Below are positions 54,128 to 62,958 of a DNA stretch of 64,000 nucleotides, piece after piece. The notes beneath the pieces are model-generated. The model had not been told where the DNA came from. It made no database searches and saw only the letters and a list, made by a program, of their open reading frames with translations. The stretch is from Sphingosinicella sp041916975. GTDB lineage: Bacteria; Pseudomonadota; Alphaproteobacteria; Sphingomonadales; Sphingomonadaceae. The DNA lies in the NCBI RefSeq assembly GCF_041916975.1, contig NZ_JAYRYK010000001.1, forward strand, positions 186,001-250,000. The letters run 5' to 3'. How positions within the stretch are numbered: position 1 is the first letter of the stretch; every line of letters starts with the position of its first letter. A program made the position numbers and the translations under genes.

Positions 54128-55251
54128 CGCGCAAGCAGCGTCTTCAAACCCTCGATACTGGCGGCATAGAACGCCTCGATACGCTGACCGAGGACGTCCG
54201 GAGACGTGCGGAAGTCGCGCGCTTCAGAAGACCAGGCGATCTGCGTGCCACCGCCCGGCAGCGCCGTGAGCCGGATGTATCCGCGCACGTCCGCCGCAGG
54301 CAGGCCGTGTGGTTCCAGAATATCGTATGCAATCTCGTAGCGACTGGCATCGAGATCGACGAGCCGTTCGCGCACCGTGCGCTCGCCGAGTGTGAGGGTG
54401 CGCACCGCGCCGATCCCCTGCCCTTCGATCCTGCACGCATCGACACCGGCGATCCAGCGTTCGACACCATCGAAGCGCGCGATCTCGGGCCAGATCCTGT
54501 CGACGGGCGCGTCCAGTTCCGCGCGAACCTCGGCGTAGCGCCGGCGCGCGCCCGCGAGCATTTCCAGCACGTCGGCGAGGTCATCCGGCATCGACAGGAA
54601 CGGCGAATGGCCCGAGTCGATCTCGACCACGTCGATATTCGGGTGCGCGGCGATCATCGCGCGCTGCGCGCCGACACCGATCGCGGCGTCCTTCAGGCAG
54701 ACGATATAGGTCTTGGCAACACCCGCGAACGCAGCGCCGAGCGCGACAGGTGTCGTCAGATAATCCGTATCGGTCGGGCAGAGCGCGGCCACCGCGCGCC
54801 GCGCAACGTCCGGCGCGCAATCGGCATAGAACAGGTCGTGCGCGCGCTCGGGACGCACACCCGCCCATTCGCCGCCGTCGTAAAGAAAACTCCCTTCGCT
54901 CCCGCGAAAATCCTCGAAGCGGCTGAAATCCGCGCCGGACTCGCCATCGACCGGCAGCAGCGCCGTCAGATAGACGAGCCGCCGGATCGCACCCGGCGCC
55001 TGTTCGGCAGCGCCCGAGATGGAAAGCCCGCCGAGCGAGTGCCCCACAAGGATGACCGGCTCACCCGCAGCCTCAACCGCTTCGACGGTCGCGGCGATGC
55101 CTTCGGCAAGCCCCGCGCGTGGAACGCCATGTCCGTGCCCCGGAAGCGCGACGGCATCGACGCTGTGTCCGCGTGCGCGTAGCCGTGCGGCGACCCCGTT
55201 CCAACAGTCGGGGCCATGGCAGCCGCCGTGGACGAGAACGAAGGCCGCCAA
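54124..55251 (-). CDS. alpha/beta hydrolase fused to an SRPBCC domain
   Basis: A protein of 375 residues. Residues 1-235 are a plant-esterase-like alpha/beta hydrolase (FVLVHGGCHG, nucleophile S72 in LVGHSLGG, H214 in DSGHSPF). Residues from about 238 form an SRPBCC (Bet v1-like) domain, with VRAELDAPVDRIWPEIARFDGVERW at its start. One base separates it from the P450 stop, so it is in the TonB-ferredoxin-P450 unit. The fusion suggests binding and hydrolysis of one hydrophobic substrate; that is inference. Confidence 0.85.
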   Translation of the reverse strand: MAAFVLVHGGCHGPDCWNGVAARLRARGHSVDAVALPGHGHGVPRAGLAEGIAATVEAVEAAGEPVILVGHSLGGLSISGAAEQAPGAIRRLVYLTALLPVDGESGADFSRFEDFRGSEGSFLYDGGEWAGVRPERAHDLFYADCAPDVARRAVAALCPTDTDYLTTPVALGAAFAGVAKTYIVCLKDAAIGVGAQRAMIAAHPNIDVVEIDSGHSPFLSMPDDLADVLEMLAGARRRYAEVRAELDAPVDRIWPEIARFDGVERWIAGVDACRIEGQGIGAVRTLTLGERTVRERLVDLDASRYEIAYDILEPHGLPAADVRGYIRLTALPGGGTQIAWSSEARDFRTSPDVLGQRIEAFYAASIEGLKTLLAR

Positions 55252-55252
55252 G

Positions 55253-56455
55253 TCAGGCGGCCTTCAAGCGGCGTCCCGGCGTGAAGGTGATCGGCAGCGT
55301 CTTCAGCGCACGCGCCTCGCTCGGCGTGTATTCGGGGCGGAAGTCGTCCGGCACGCTGAAATCGGGAACGCGCGCGAGCATAGTCTTGAGGCAGGTTTCC
55401 AGCATCACGCGCGCATAGTGGCGCCCGATGCAGACATGCCCGCCCGAACCGAACGTCATGTGATCGCGCGCATCGCGGTCGATGATGCATTTGTCCGGTT
55501 CCGGAAACTTCACCGGGTCGCGGTTCGCCGCACCATTCAGCGCCAGCACGAAATCGCCGGGTTCGAGCGGACCGCCATCAAGCTCGGTCGACTGCGTCAC
55601 CGTGCGGCGCAGCGCCGTGATCGGCGTCGTGAAGCGCAGGAACTCCTCGATAGCGACCGGCCACGGCACCTCTCCCGAGGTCAGCCGCGCTTTGTCCGCC
55701 GGGTTCCGCGCGAGGTGGAACAGCGAGCCGCTCATGGCCGAACTCGTCGAATCGAGCGCGCCGAACAGCGTGAGCAGCAGCACCTGATAGCCTTCGACAT
55801 CGGTGAGTTTGCGCCCATCGAACTCCTCCTCGATCAGGCACTGCACGAGGTCGTCCTTGCGCGGCGCGGTGCGGCGCGCGGTGCATATGGCGGTGAGATA
55901 TTCGGCGATCTCGCCGTAGCGCTGCACCCAACCGTCGTGATCGACCATGCGGTTGTGGACCATCCACAAAAGCTTGTCGCCGATCATCCGGCGGTCTTCC
56001 ATCGGCACGCCGAGCACGGGGAGCATCGTCATCGCAAGGAAAGGCCGCGTGAGTTCGTTCACCGCATCGGCTGATCCGCGTTCGATGAAGTCGTCGATCA
56101 GCGTATCGGCGACGTTCTGTACGCGCACCCGATCCGCATCCGCCGCTTCCTGCGTGAAGAAGCGATTGAGCACGCGGCGCCAGCGCGTGTGCTGCGGCGG
56201 ATCGAGATCGACCGGAAGCAGGCGCACGAGCTGGTCGGGAAGCCCCGAGCCCTCGGCCGAGCTGAACGTCCGGAAATCCGAGAACACCCGCTTCACGCCG
56301 TCATAGCTCGTCGGGAAATAGAAGCCGCCAAGCTGGTCCGAATGGCCAAGCGGGCATTTGCCGGAGCGCAGCTTCGTGTAGAGCGAATACGGATCCTGCA
56401 TGATCTGCGGGTCGTGGTGATTGAAATGCGTTTCGGTGACGTTGGAACGCGTCAT
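55253..56455 (-). CDS. cytochrome P450
   Basis: Second P450 of the cluster, 400 residues. Heme cysteine C342 lies in FGSGGHVCIG; ExxR is in EEFLRF. The I-helix motif appears as GALDST, where the acid is kept and the following threonine is a serine. A ferredoxin gene precedes it with 24 bases between, and the hydrolase fusion follows directly. Substrate unknown. Confidence 0.93.
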   Translation of the reverse strand: MTRSNVTETHFNHHDPQIMQDPYSLYTKLRSGKCPLGHSDQLGGFYFPTSYDGVKRVFSDFRTFSSAEGSGLPDQLVRLLPVDLDPPQHTRWRRVLNRFFTQEAADADRVRVQNVADTLIDDFIERGSADAVNELTRPFLAMTMLPVLGVPMEDRRMIGDKLLWMVHNRMVDHDGWVQRYGEIAEYLTAICTARRTAPRKDDLVQCLIEEEFDGRKLTDVEGYQVLLLTLFGALDSTSSAMSGSLFHLARNPADKARLTSGEVPWPVAIEEFLRFTTPITALRRTVTQSTELDGGPLEPGDFVLALNGAANRDPVKFPEPDKCIIDRDARDHMTFGSGGHVCIGRHYARVMLETCLKTMLARVPDFSVPDDFRPEYTPSEARALKTLPITFTPGRRLKAA

Positions 56456-56479
56456 GGTCGAACCTCCCGCTTTTATGCC

Positions 56480-56800
56480 CTACCTCTGACTGCGCGGTGT
56501 CAGCACGGTGATGCCGTCCATCTCCGCCGTGATCCTGATCTGGCAGCTGAGCCGGCTGCGATCGTCGACGTCGACGCCGAATTCCAGCATGTCGCGCTCG
56601 TCGTCGGTGATCGTACCGGTGATCGCCTGCCATTCGGCGGGAATGAAGACGTGGCATGTCGCGCAGGCGCACGCGCCGCCGCACTCGCCCTCGATCGCGG
56701 CGACACCGTTCTTCACGGCAGCTTCCATGAGTGAAACGCCGGGCTCTGCGTTCACTTCGTGCTCGGCCCCGCCATGCTCAACGTAAATGATCCTGACCAT
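56480..56800 (-). CDS. 2Fe-2S ferredoxin
   Basis: Adrenodoxin/putidaredoxin-type ferredoxin of 106 residues, electron donor for P450s. The cluster ligands are C40, C46, C49 and C86 (CGGACACATC then a distant cysteine), the C-x5-C-x2-C-x36-C pattern. Lies directly upstream of the P450 at 55253. No ferredoxin reductase gene is in the window. Confidence 0.92.
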   Translation of the reverse strand: MVRIIYVEHGGAEHEVNAEPGVSLMEAAVKNGVAAIEGECGGACACATCHVFIPAEWQAITGTITDDERDMLEFGVDVDDRSRLSCQIRITAEMDGITVLTPRSQR

Positions 56801-56880
56801 CGATCGCCTCTTGCCTCATGCGCGAGAACGGCGGCACCCCGCGATGCCGCCGCACTCATATCAACCCACCTGCGCGCGCG

Positions 56881-59028
56881 TCACCGCGTCTTGACGCTGA
56901 ACGTGACGCCGAACGTGCGCGGCGGCGCGAGGAACTGGATATCGCCAAGCGCCTGCTCCGTCCGGTTCAGATAATAATCCTTGTCGAACAGGTTGCGCGC
57001 CCAGAGCTTCACGCCGAACTTTTCGCTCGTCGATGTCCAGCCGAGCGACGCATTGACGACGGTGTAGCCGGGGATCGCGAGCCGGTTCGCCGCCGACACA
57101 TACACCTTGTCGCGGAACGACAGCGTGCCGTTCAGGTTGAACGTGCCGACATCCGTCGGCATCGCATAGTCGAGCGCCACGTTGCCGCTCACCTTGGGCG
57201 CGTAAATGAGATCATTGCCCGTGGCATCGATCGTGGTTTGCGGCCCATCGAGCGGCGAGGGCGGCGTGTAGGTCGCATCGGGGAAGTCGGTGTACTCGCT
57301 GTCGAGAACGCCGAGCCCGCCGGAAAGCGTCAGTTCATTGGTCACGCGCCAGGCCGCATCGATATCGATGCCCTTCACTTCCGCCTTGGCCGCATTCGTC
57401 GTCAGCACAGCGCCGCCGCCGGTGATGTTGAAGACCTGAATGTCCTTATACTTGTAGAAGAACGCCGCGATGTTGAAGCGCACGCGCCGATCGAAAAGCT
57501 GGGTCTTCAGGCCCGCTTCGAACGCATCGAGGATTTCCGGATTGTAGCCGGGCGTGTCCGCATTGATCATGTTGAAGCCGCCGCTCTTGATGCCGCGGTT
57601 GTATGAAAGATAGCCGAGGATATCGTCCGAGAAATCGTGATCGAGCGCGACGCGCCAGGTCAGTTTCTTGAAGTTCTGTTTCTGATGCGTGAGGTCTTCA
57701 GGCAAAACGACGACACCGTCGCCGACGATGCTGCCCTTGGTCTTCTGATCTTCGGTCGTATAGCGCAGGCCGAACGTCAGGCCGGTACTCTCCGTCAGGG
57801 GAATCGTCGCCTGACCGTATGCTGACAGCGATTCGGTGTTCTGCGATCCGTAGAGATCGAGCGTGGTGAACGGCGCCGCGCCGAACCCCTCGATCCTGAG
57901 CGGCGTATAGGCATAGTCGGCGTTGAAGTAGTAAGCGCCGAGCAGCCAGTCGATCGCGGAGCCGCTGGGCGCCAGCAGCTGGAATTCCTGCGACCAGCTC
58001 TCGGCGAACTGGTTGATGTCCGCCCGCACGATCGGCGTGGGCGTCGCATCCTGATCGAGGTGGAAGTCCCCGTCGACGTGACGGTAGCCGGTGAGGCTGA
58101 CGAAGCGCGCGAAATCGAAATCATGATCGATGCGCAGCGAGCCGCCGTAGACTTCGTTGTCGCCCGTGTTCTTCCAGTCCGTGTTGGTCTTGCGCTTGCC
58201 GGGCCACGAGGTCACGCCGTCAACACCGATCACGCCCTCGGCGAGCTGGTAGTCGGTCCCTGTCGACTTCAGGCGGCTGTAGTCCGCGCTGAGGCGGATT
58301 TCCGTCCGCTCGCCCGCCGTCCAGAGAATCTTCGAGCGCAGGCCGAGTTCGTTGCGCTTGAAGATGTCCGCATCGCGGTTGATGTCGTGTCCGTAGCCGT
58401 CGCCGTTTCGCGCGTAGACGACCGAAAGATCGGCCGCGAGGTTGGCGCCGAGCCCGGTGGTCGCATAGGCCGAAGCCTCGATCGTGTCGTACTTGCCGTA
58501 GCCGATGTCACCCTGGAACAGCGGTTCCGTTTCGGGATCGCGCGTCACGATCTGGATGACGCCCCCGGTCGCGTTGCGGCCGAACAGCGTGCCCTGTGGT
58601 CCCTTGAGCACCTCGATCCGCTCGATGTTGTTGTAGCGGAAGATGTTGCCGGTCACGGACGGGATGTAGATGCCGTCGATGTAGGTCGCGACCGAGGCCT
58701 CGTCGTTCGGGTTCGACTGGTTCGAACCGACGCCGCGCAGGAATGGCGTGATCGACACGCCGTTCTGCGTAAGCGTCAGGTTCGGAACCGCAACTTCCAG
58801 CGACATCGAGTCTGCGATGCCGCGCGCGGCCAGCGCCTCTGCCGTCACCGCGTTCACGGCGATCGGCACCTGCTGAAGCGACTCGGACTGGCGCTGCGCC
58901 GTGACGACGATCTCCGTCAGCGCTAGGGAATCGGATGCGGACTGTTCGGTTGCCGTTTGCGCATGGCTCCCACCCGCGAGGCAGAGCGCCATCGCCGTGC
59001 AGCCGACAAAAATATGCTTGTGCTTCAT
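56881..59028 (-). CDS. TonB-dependent receptor
   Basis: Second receptor, 715 residues. Signal peptide ends GGSHAQ; a LTEIVVTAQRQSESL TonB-box region follows; the plug has LRGVGSNQSN; the barrel ends in VKTR. GGAGAGATC precedes the ATG at 59028. It heads the minus-strand unit with the ferredoxin, P450 and hydrolase fusion, which ties substrate import to the P450. An operator copy lies 56 bases upstream. Confidence 0.92.
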   Translation of the reverse strand: MKHKHIFVGCTAMALCLAGGSHAQTATEQSASDSLALTEIVVTAQRQSESLQQVPIAVNAVTAEALAARGIADSMSLEVAVPNLTLTQNGVSITPFLRGVGSNQSNPNDEASVATYIDGIYIPSVTGNIFRYNNIERIEVLKGPQGTLFGRNATGGVIQIVTRDPETEPLFQGDIGYGKYDTIEASAYATTGLGANLAADLSVVYARNGDGYGHDINRDADIFKRNELGLRSKILWTAGERTEIRLSADYSRLKSTGTDYQLAEGVIGVDGVTSWPGKRKTNTDWKNTGDNEVYGGSLRIDHDFDFARFVSLTGYRHVDGDFHLDQDATPTPIVRADINQFAESWSQEFQLLAPSGSAIDWLLGAYYFNADYAYTPLRIEGFGAAPFTTLDLYGSQNTESLSAYGQATIPLTESTGLTFGLRYTTEDQKTKGSIVGDGVVVLPEDLTHQKQNFKKLTWRVALDHDFSDDILGYLSYNRGIKSGGFNMINADTPGYNPEILDAFEAGLKTQLFDRRVRFNIAAFFYKYKDIQVFNITGGGAVLTTNAAKAEVKGIDIDAAWRVTNELTLSGGLGVLDSEYTDFPDATYTPPSPLDGPQTTIDATGNDLIYAPKVSGNVALDYAMPTDVGTFNLNGTLSFRDKVYVSAANRLAIPGYTVVNASLGWTSTSEKFGVKLWARNLFDKDYYLNRTEQALGDIQFLAPPRTFGVTFSVKTR

Positions 59029-59083
59029 CGATCTCTCCCCCGCCAAAACCTCAGTTGCCCATCTGTATGTCGTGCAGATGAAT

Positions 59084-59096
59084 CGTACATTGTTAG
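59084..59096. promoter_or_regulatory. CTAAC-N3-GTTAG-like operator
   Basis: CGTAC-ATT-GTTAG matches 8 of 10 arm positions, 56 bases upstream of the TonB receptor start. Confidence 0.5.
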
Positions 59097-59287
59097 GCTA
59101 ATTAGCAATAGTTCGAAGGCTACGCAACGTGCAGATTGAAACAGCGCAAGGTTTCTTCGCATGACGCATCGCAAGTGCCACACTTCTGCCGATTATGCCG
59201 CGCTGCAGCAAAGCCGCGCACGCACGCCCCTCGAAAGTGCGAGTTTCGGAAACCTTCAAAAACGGGCGGACTTCTTGTCGGAACAAT

Positions 59288-59300
59288 AAAACGTTGTTAG
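59288..59300. promoter_or_regulatory. CTAAC-N3-GTTAG-like operator
   Basis: AAAAC-GTT-GTTAG matches the right arm fully and 3 of 5 in the left arm, 57 bases upstream of the aldehyde dehydrogenase start. Confidence 0.5.
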
Positions 59301-59356
59301 GCTGATCGCTCAAGGCTCCATTCCAGGCGAGCCGATCGAGACATAAAGGGGAGGTC

Positions 59357-60838
59357 ATGAGTTCGCACGAAACCGTGCTGGACCGCGTGCGGCGCGGTCG
59401 TTTCCTGATCGGCGACACGTGGCGGGAGCCCGTCGGCCGCCGCATGTTCGACATCGTGACACCCTCCGACGAGACGGTATTCGCCAGCGTGCCCTGCGCC
59501 GCGGCCAAGGATATCGACGACGCCGTCGCTGCAGCGCGGAACGCGTTCGATGAAGGGCCGTGGCCGCGCATGAGCCCGGTCGAACGCGCCGCATATCTCA
59601 CCCGCATCGCCGACGCGCTCGAGGCGAACAGCGACATCTTCGGCAATATCTGGACGCACGAGGTCGGCGGTCTCATCGGCCACGCCGGGCACATGGTCGC
59701 CGTCTCGGCGGGCATCTTTCGCGATTACGCGCGGCTCGCCTCCGAATTTCCCTTCATCGAGCGGCACACGCCGACTGCGGGCGGCAACGTTGGCCTGCTG
59801 ATCCACGAACCCGTCGGCGTCGTCGGGGCGATCATTCCCTGGAACGGCCCGATATTGATGCTCGCCTCGAAGCTCGCCCCGGCGCTGCTCGCAGGCTGCA
59901 CGGTGGTGGTGAAGATGTCCCCCGAAGCGCCGCTCGAAGCGGTCCTGCTCGGCGAGATCTGTCAGGAAATCGGCCTGCCGCCCGGTGTCGTCAACGTGCT
60001 GATGGCGGACCGCGAAGAATCGGAGCTACTCGTGCGCCACGAAGGCGTCGACAAGATCAGCTTCACGGGATCGAGCGCGGTCGGCCAGCACGTCGCCTCG
60101 ATCTGCGGTGCCCGCATGGCGCGGGCAACGCTGGAGCTTGGCGGCAAGTCCGCCGCGGTCGTGCTCGATGATGCGCCGATCGAAAGCGTCGTGCAGGCGG
60201 TCGCACCGCAGGTGAGCATGATGGGAATGCAGTTCTGCTCGGCGCTGAGCCGCGTCGTTGTCCCCCGCCACCGCCACGATCGGGTTGTCGAAGGGCTTGC
60301 CGCCGCACTCGGCACCGTGCGCGTGGGCGATCCGTTCGATCCGGCAACCGAAATGGGCCCGATGTCGATGCGCCGCCAGCTTGCGCGCGTCGAGGATTTC
60401 ATCGCCAGCGGCAAGGCCGAGGGACTGACTCTCGCGACCGGCGGCGCGCGCCCGGCGGGCCTCAACAGCGGTTTCTACATCGAGCCGACCGTGTTCGGCG
60501 ACGCTCCGCCGAACGCACGCGTGGCGCGCGAGGAAATCTTCGGCCCGGTGATCACCGTGATCCCCGCGCGTGACGAAGAGGATGCCATCGCCATCGCGAA
60601 CGCCACCGAATTCGGCCTCAACAATTCGGTGTTCACGGCGGACCCGGAACGCTTCATGCAGGTCGCACGCCGCCTGCGCTCGGGCACCGTGGGCCACAAT
60701 GCGTTCCGCAGCGATTTCGGCATCGCATTCGGCGGCTTCAAGCGTTCCGGCATCGGGCGCGAGGGCGGACGCGCCGGTCTGATGCCGTATCTCGAAAGCA
60801 AAACCGTGATCATGGACGAGGAACCGGCGGCTCGATAA
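59357..60838 (+). CDS. aldehyde dehydrogenase
   Basis: NAD(P)+-dependent aldehyde dehydrogenase of 493 residues. Catalytic E260 lies in LELGGK and nucleophile C294 in GMQFCSALS; IPWNGP and GFTGS-like (FTGSSAVG) cofactor-site segments are present. GGGGAGG precedes the ATG. It heads the plus-strand unit with the quinoprotein, SDR and hydratase genes and probably oxidises the aldehyde made by the quinoprotein. Confidence 0.94.
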   Translation: MSSHETVLDRVRRGRFLIGDTWREPVGRRMFDIVTPSDETVFASVPCAAAKDIDDAVAAARNAFDEGPWPRMSPVERAAYLTRIADALEANSDIFGNIWTHEVGGLIGHAGHMVAVSAGIFRDYARLASEFPFIERHTPTAGGNVGLLIHEPVGVVGAIIPWNGPILMLASKLAPALLAGCTVVVKMSPEAPLEAVLLGEICQEIGLPPGVVNVLMADREESELLVRHEGVDKISFTGSSAVGQHVASICGARMARATLELGGKSAAVVLDDAPIESVVQAVAPQVSMMGMQFCSALSRVVVPRHRHDRVVEGLAAALGTVRVGDPFDPATEMGPMSMRRQLARVEDFIASGKAEGLTLATGGARPAGLNSGFYIEPTVFGDAPPNARVAREEIFGPVITVIPARDEEDAIAIANATEFGLNNSVFTADPERFMQVARRLRSGTVGHNAFRSDFGIAFGGFKRSGIGREGGRAGLMPYLESKTVIMDEEPAAR

Positions 60839-60867
60839 CCGCCGCCTTGGGGAGTCTTGGGGGATCT

Positions 60868-62925
60868 ATGAAATCGCTGTTCGGCGCGCTCGGCGCGGCA
60901 CTGGCAATCCTGACTTCGGGCTGCGGCGGAACGGGCGGCACGCCCCCTGCCCCCGCCGAATGGCCCTATCACGGCGGCGACCAGCAGGAGCAGCGCTACA
61001 GCCCATTGGATGCGATCAACCGCGATACGGTCGGCCGCCTCGGCCTCGCCTGGTATCACGAATTCGAAAGCGATCGCGGGCAGGAAGCGACGCCGATCGT
61101 TTCTGACGGCGTCATTTACGTCAGCACCGGCTGGGCCGAAATCTATGCTTTCGACGCCGAAACCGGGAAGCTGCTCTGGCGCTACGATCCCGAGGTGCCG
61201 CGCTCGGCGCTGGTCAGCGCCTGCTGCGACGCGGTCAATCGCGGCGTCGCAGTCTCGGGCGGCAAGGTCTTCGTCGGCACGCTCGACGGCCGTCTCGTCG
61301 CCGTCGACGCGAAGACGGGCAAGCTGGCGTGGTCGGTGAACACGCTCGAAGGCCAGCCGAAAGCGATGCGCTACACGATCACCGGCGCGCCGCGCGCGGT
61401 GAAGGACAAGATCGTCATCGGCAACGGCGGCGCCGAAATGGGCGTGCGCGGCTTCGTCTCGGCCTTCGAGGCCGCGACCGGCAAGCTCGCGTGGCGCTTC
61501 TACCTGACGCCGAACCCGGAAGGAAAAGCCGACGGCGCGGCCTCGGACGACGTGCTGCGCGCGAAGGCCGCCGCCACGTGGGGCGACGGCGACTGGAAGG
61601 AAAGCGGCGGCGGCGGCACCGCATGGGATTCGATGATGTACGATCCCGAGTCGAACCTCCTTTACATCGGCTCGGGCAACGGCAGCCCGTTCGACTGGAA
61701 TCGCCGCTCGGGCGGCAAGGGCGACAATCTGTTCCTGTCCTCGATCGTCGCGGTCGATCCCGATACGGGTCGCTATGCGTGGCACTACCAGACGACGCCC
61801 GAGGATGCGTGGGACTACACCGCCACGCAGCAGATCATGACGGCGAAGCTCACCATCGGCGGCAAGCCGCGCGATGTCGTGATGCAGGCGCCGAAGAATG
61901 GCTTCTTCTACGTGCTCGACAAGCGCACAGGCGAACTCATTTCCGCCGAGCCCTTCGCCCCCGTCACATGGGCAAAGGGCGTCGACATGAAGACGGGGCG
62001 CCCGATCCTCGCCGACAATGTCCACTACAAGGATACGCCCGTCGTCATCCAGCCGGGGCCGTTCGGCGCGCACTCGTGGCACGCGATGTCGTTCAGTCCG
62101 CGCACGGGCCTCGTTTACATCCCCGTGCAGCTGATGATCGGCGAATACGAGCGCGACCCCGCCTTCAAGCGCCGACCGATGGGCCAGAACGTCGCGCTCG
62201 CCATGAAGGAATTCCCGGAAGACCAGCTCGATGCCATCCGCAAGGTGACGAAGGGCCAGCTCCTCGCGTGGGACCCGGTCGCGCAGAAGGCGCGCTGGTC
62301 GGTGGAGCATCCGTGGTTCCTGAACGGCGGCACGCTCGCCACGGCAGGCGATCTTGTCTTCCAGGGCAATGCCGAGGGCAAGTTCGTCGCCTACGACGCA
62401 GCAACCGGCAAGGTGCTGTGGAGCTTCAACACCGAACACGGCATCATCGCCGCGCCCGTCTCCTACAGCCTCAAGGGCGAGCAATATGTCGCGGTGATGG
62501 TCGGCATCGGCGGCGCCGGTTCGCTGGTCGGCAAGCTGGTGCCGAACCGACCGAGGATGCCGGGCCGGCTGATGGTGTTCAAGCTCGGCGGCACGGCGAA
62601 GGCCGCGCCCTATGAAGCGCTTTACCGCGAACGGCTCGACCTCGAAGGCGTGACCTCAGCGGGCGATGCGGATGCGGGCATGGCCGAATACAACAAGACC
62701 TGCGGCGTCTGCCACGGCGCGAACGCGTCCGTCGCCTACACCGCCGATCTTCGCCGCTCGGGCGCCCTCGTCGACGCGAAGCTCTGGAAGGACATCGTGA
62801 TCGACGGCGTTCTCGCCGATAACGGCATGGTCGGCTTCAAGAGTATCCTGACACCGCAGGAGGCCGAGAATATCCGCGCCTATGTGCTTCGGCAGGCGCG
62901 CAAGGACGTGCCAAACGGGCAATAA
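60868..62925 (+). CDS. PQQ-dependent quinohemoprotein alcohol dehydrogenase, lipoprotein form
   Basis: A protein of 685 residues: lipobox LTSGC at the N-terminus (C19), an eight-bladed propeller with the adjacent cysteine pair SACCDA (C119-C120) of PQQ alcohol dehydrogenases and the acidic PEDAWDYT segment, then a cytochrome c domain with CGVCH (C612, C615, H616). It oxidises alcohols in the periplasm and passes electrons to the chain. The ATG at 60868 is preferred; TTGGGGGATCT precedes it. No PQQ synthesis genes are in the window. Confidence 0.92.
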   Translation: MKSLFGALGAALAILTSGCGGTGGTPPAPAEWPYHGGDQQEQRYSPLDAINRDTVGRLGLAWYHEFESDRGQEATPIVSDGVIYVSTGWAEIYAFDAETGKLLWRYDPEVPRSALVSACCDAVNRGVAVSGGKVFVGTLDGRLVAVDAKTGKLAWSVNTLEGQPKAMRYTITGAPRAVKDKIVIGNGGAEMGVRGFVSAFEAATGKLAWRFYLTPNPEGKADGAASDDVLRAKAAATWGDGDWKESGGGGTAWDSMMYDPESNLLYIGSGNGSPFDWNRRSGGKGDNLFLSSIVAVDPDTGRYAWHYQTTPEDAWDYTATQQIMTAKLTIGGKPRDVVMQAPKNGFFYVLDKRTGELISAEPFAPVTWAKGVDMKTGRPILADNVHYKDTPVVIQPGPFGAHSWHAMSFSPRTGLVYIPVQLMIGEYERDPAFKRRPMGQNVALAMKEFPEDQLDAIRKVTKGQLLAWDPVAQKARWSVEHPWFLNGGTLATAGDLVFQGNAEGKFVAYDAATGKVLWSFNTEHGIIAAPVSYSLKGEQYVAVMVGIGGAGSLVGKLVPNRPRMPGRLMVFKLGGTAKAAPYEALYRERLDLEGVTSAGDADAGMAEYNKTCGVCHGANASVAYTADLRRSGALVDAKLWKDIVIDGVLADNGMVGFKSILTPQEAENIRAYVLRQARKDVPNGQ

Positions 62926-62958
62926 GAGGCGCGCCGTTCAAAAAGCAGGAGTTGCATC

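Larger units (their letters stand above)
59029..59356. other. divergent intergenic region with two operators
   Basis: A 328-bp gap between the TonB receptor and aldehyde dehydrogenase genes. It holds no gene. It contains one operator copy near each side (59084-59096 and 59288-59300). Confidence 0.7.

Noticed and set aside
60475..62484. A 669-codon minus-strand open frame opposite the quinoprotein gene
   Set aside because: It is the antisense of strongly conserved PQQ dehydrogenase and aldehyde dehydrogenase sequence; its composition (rich in R, A, H) is typical of GC-rich shadow frames.
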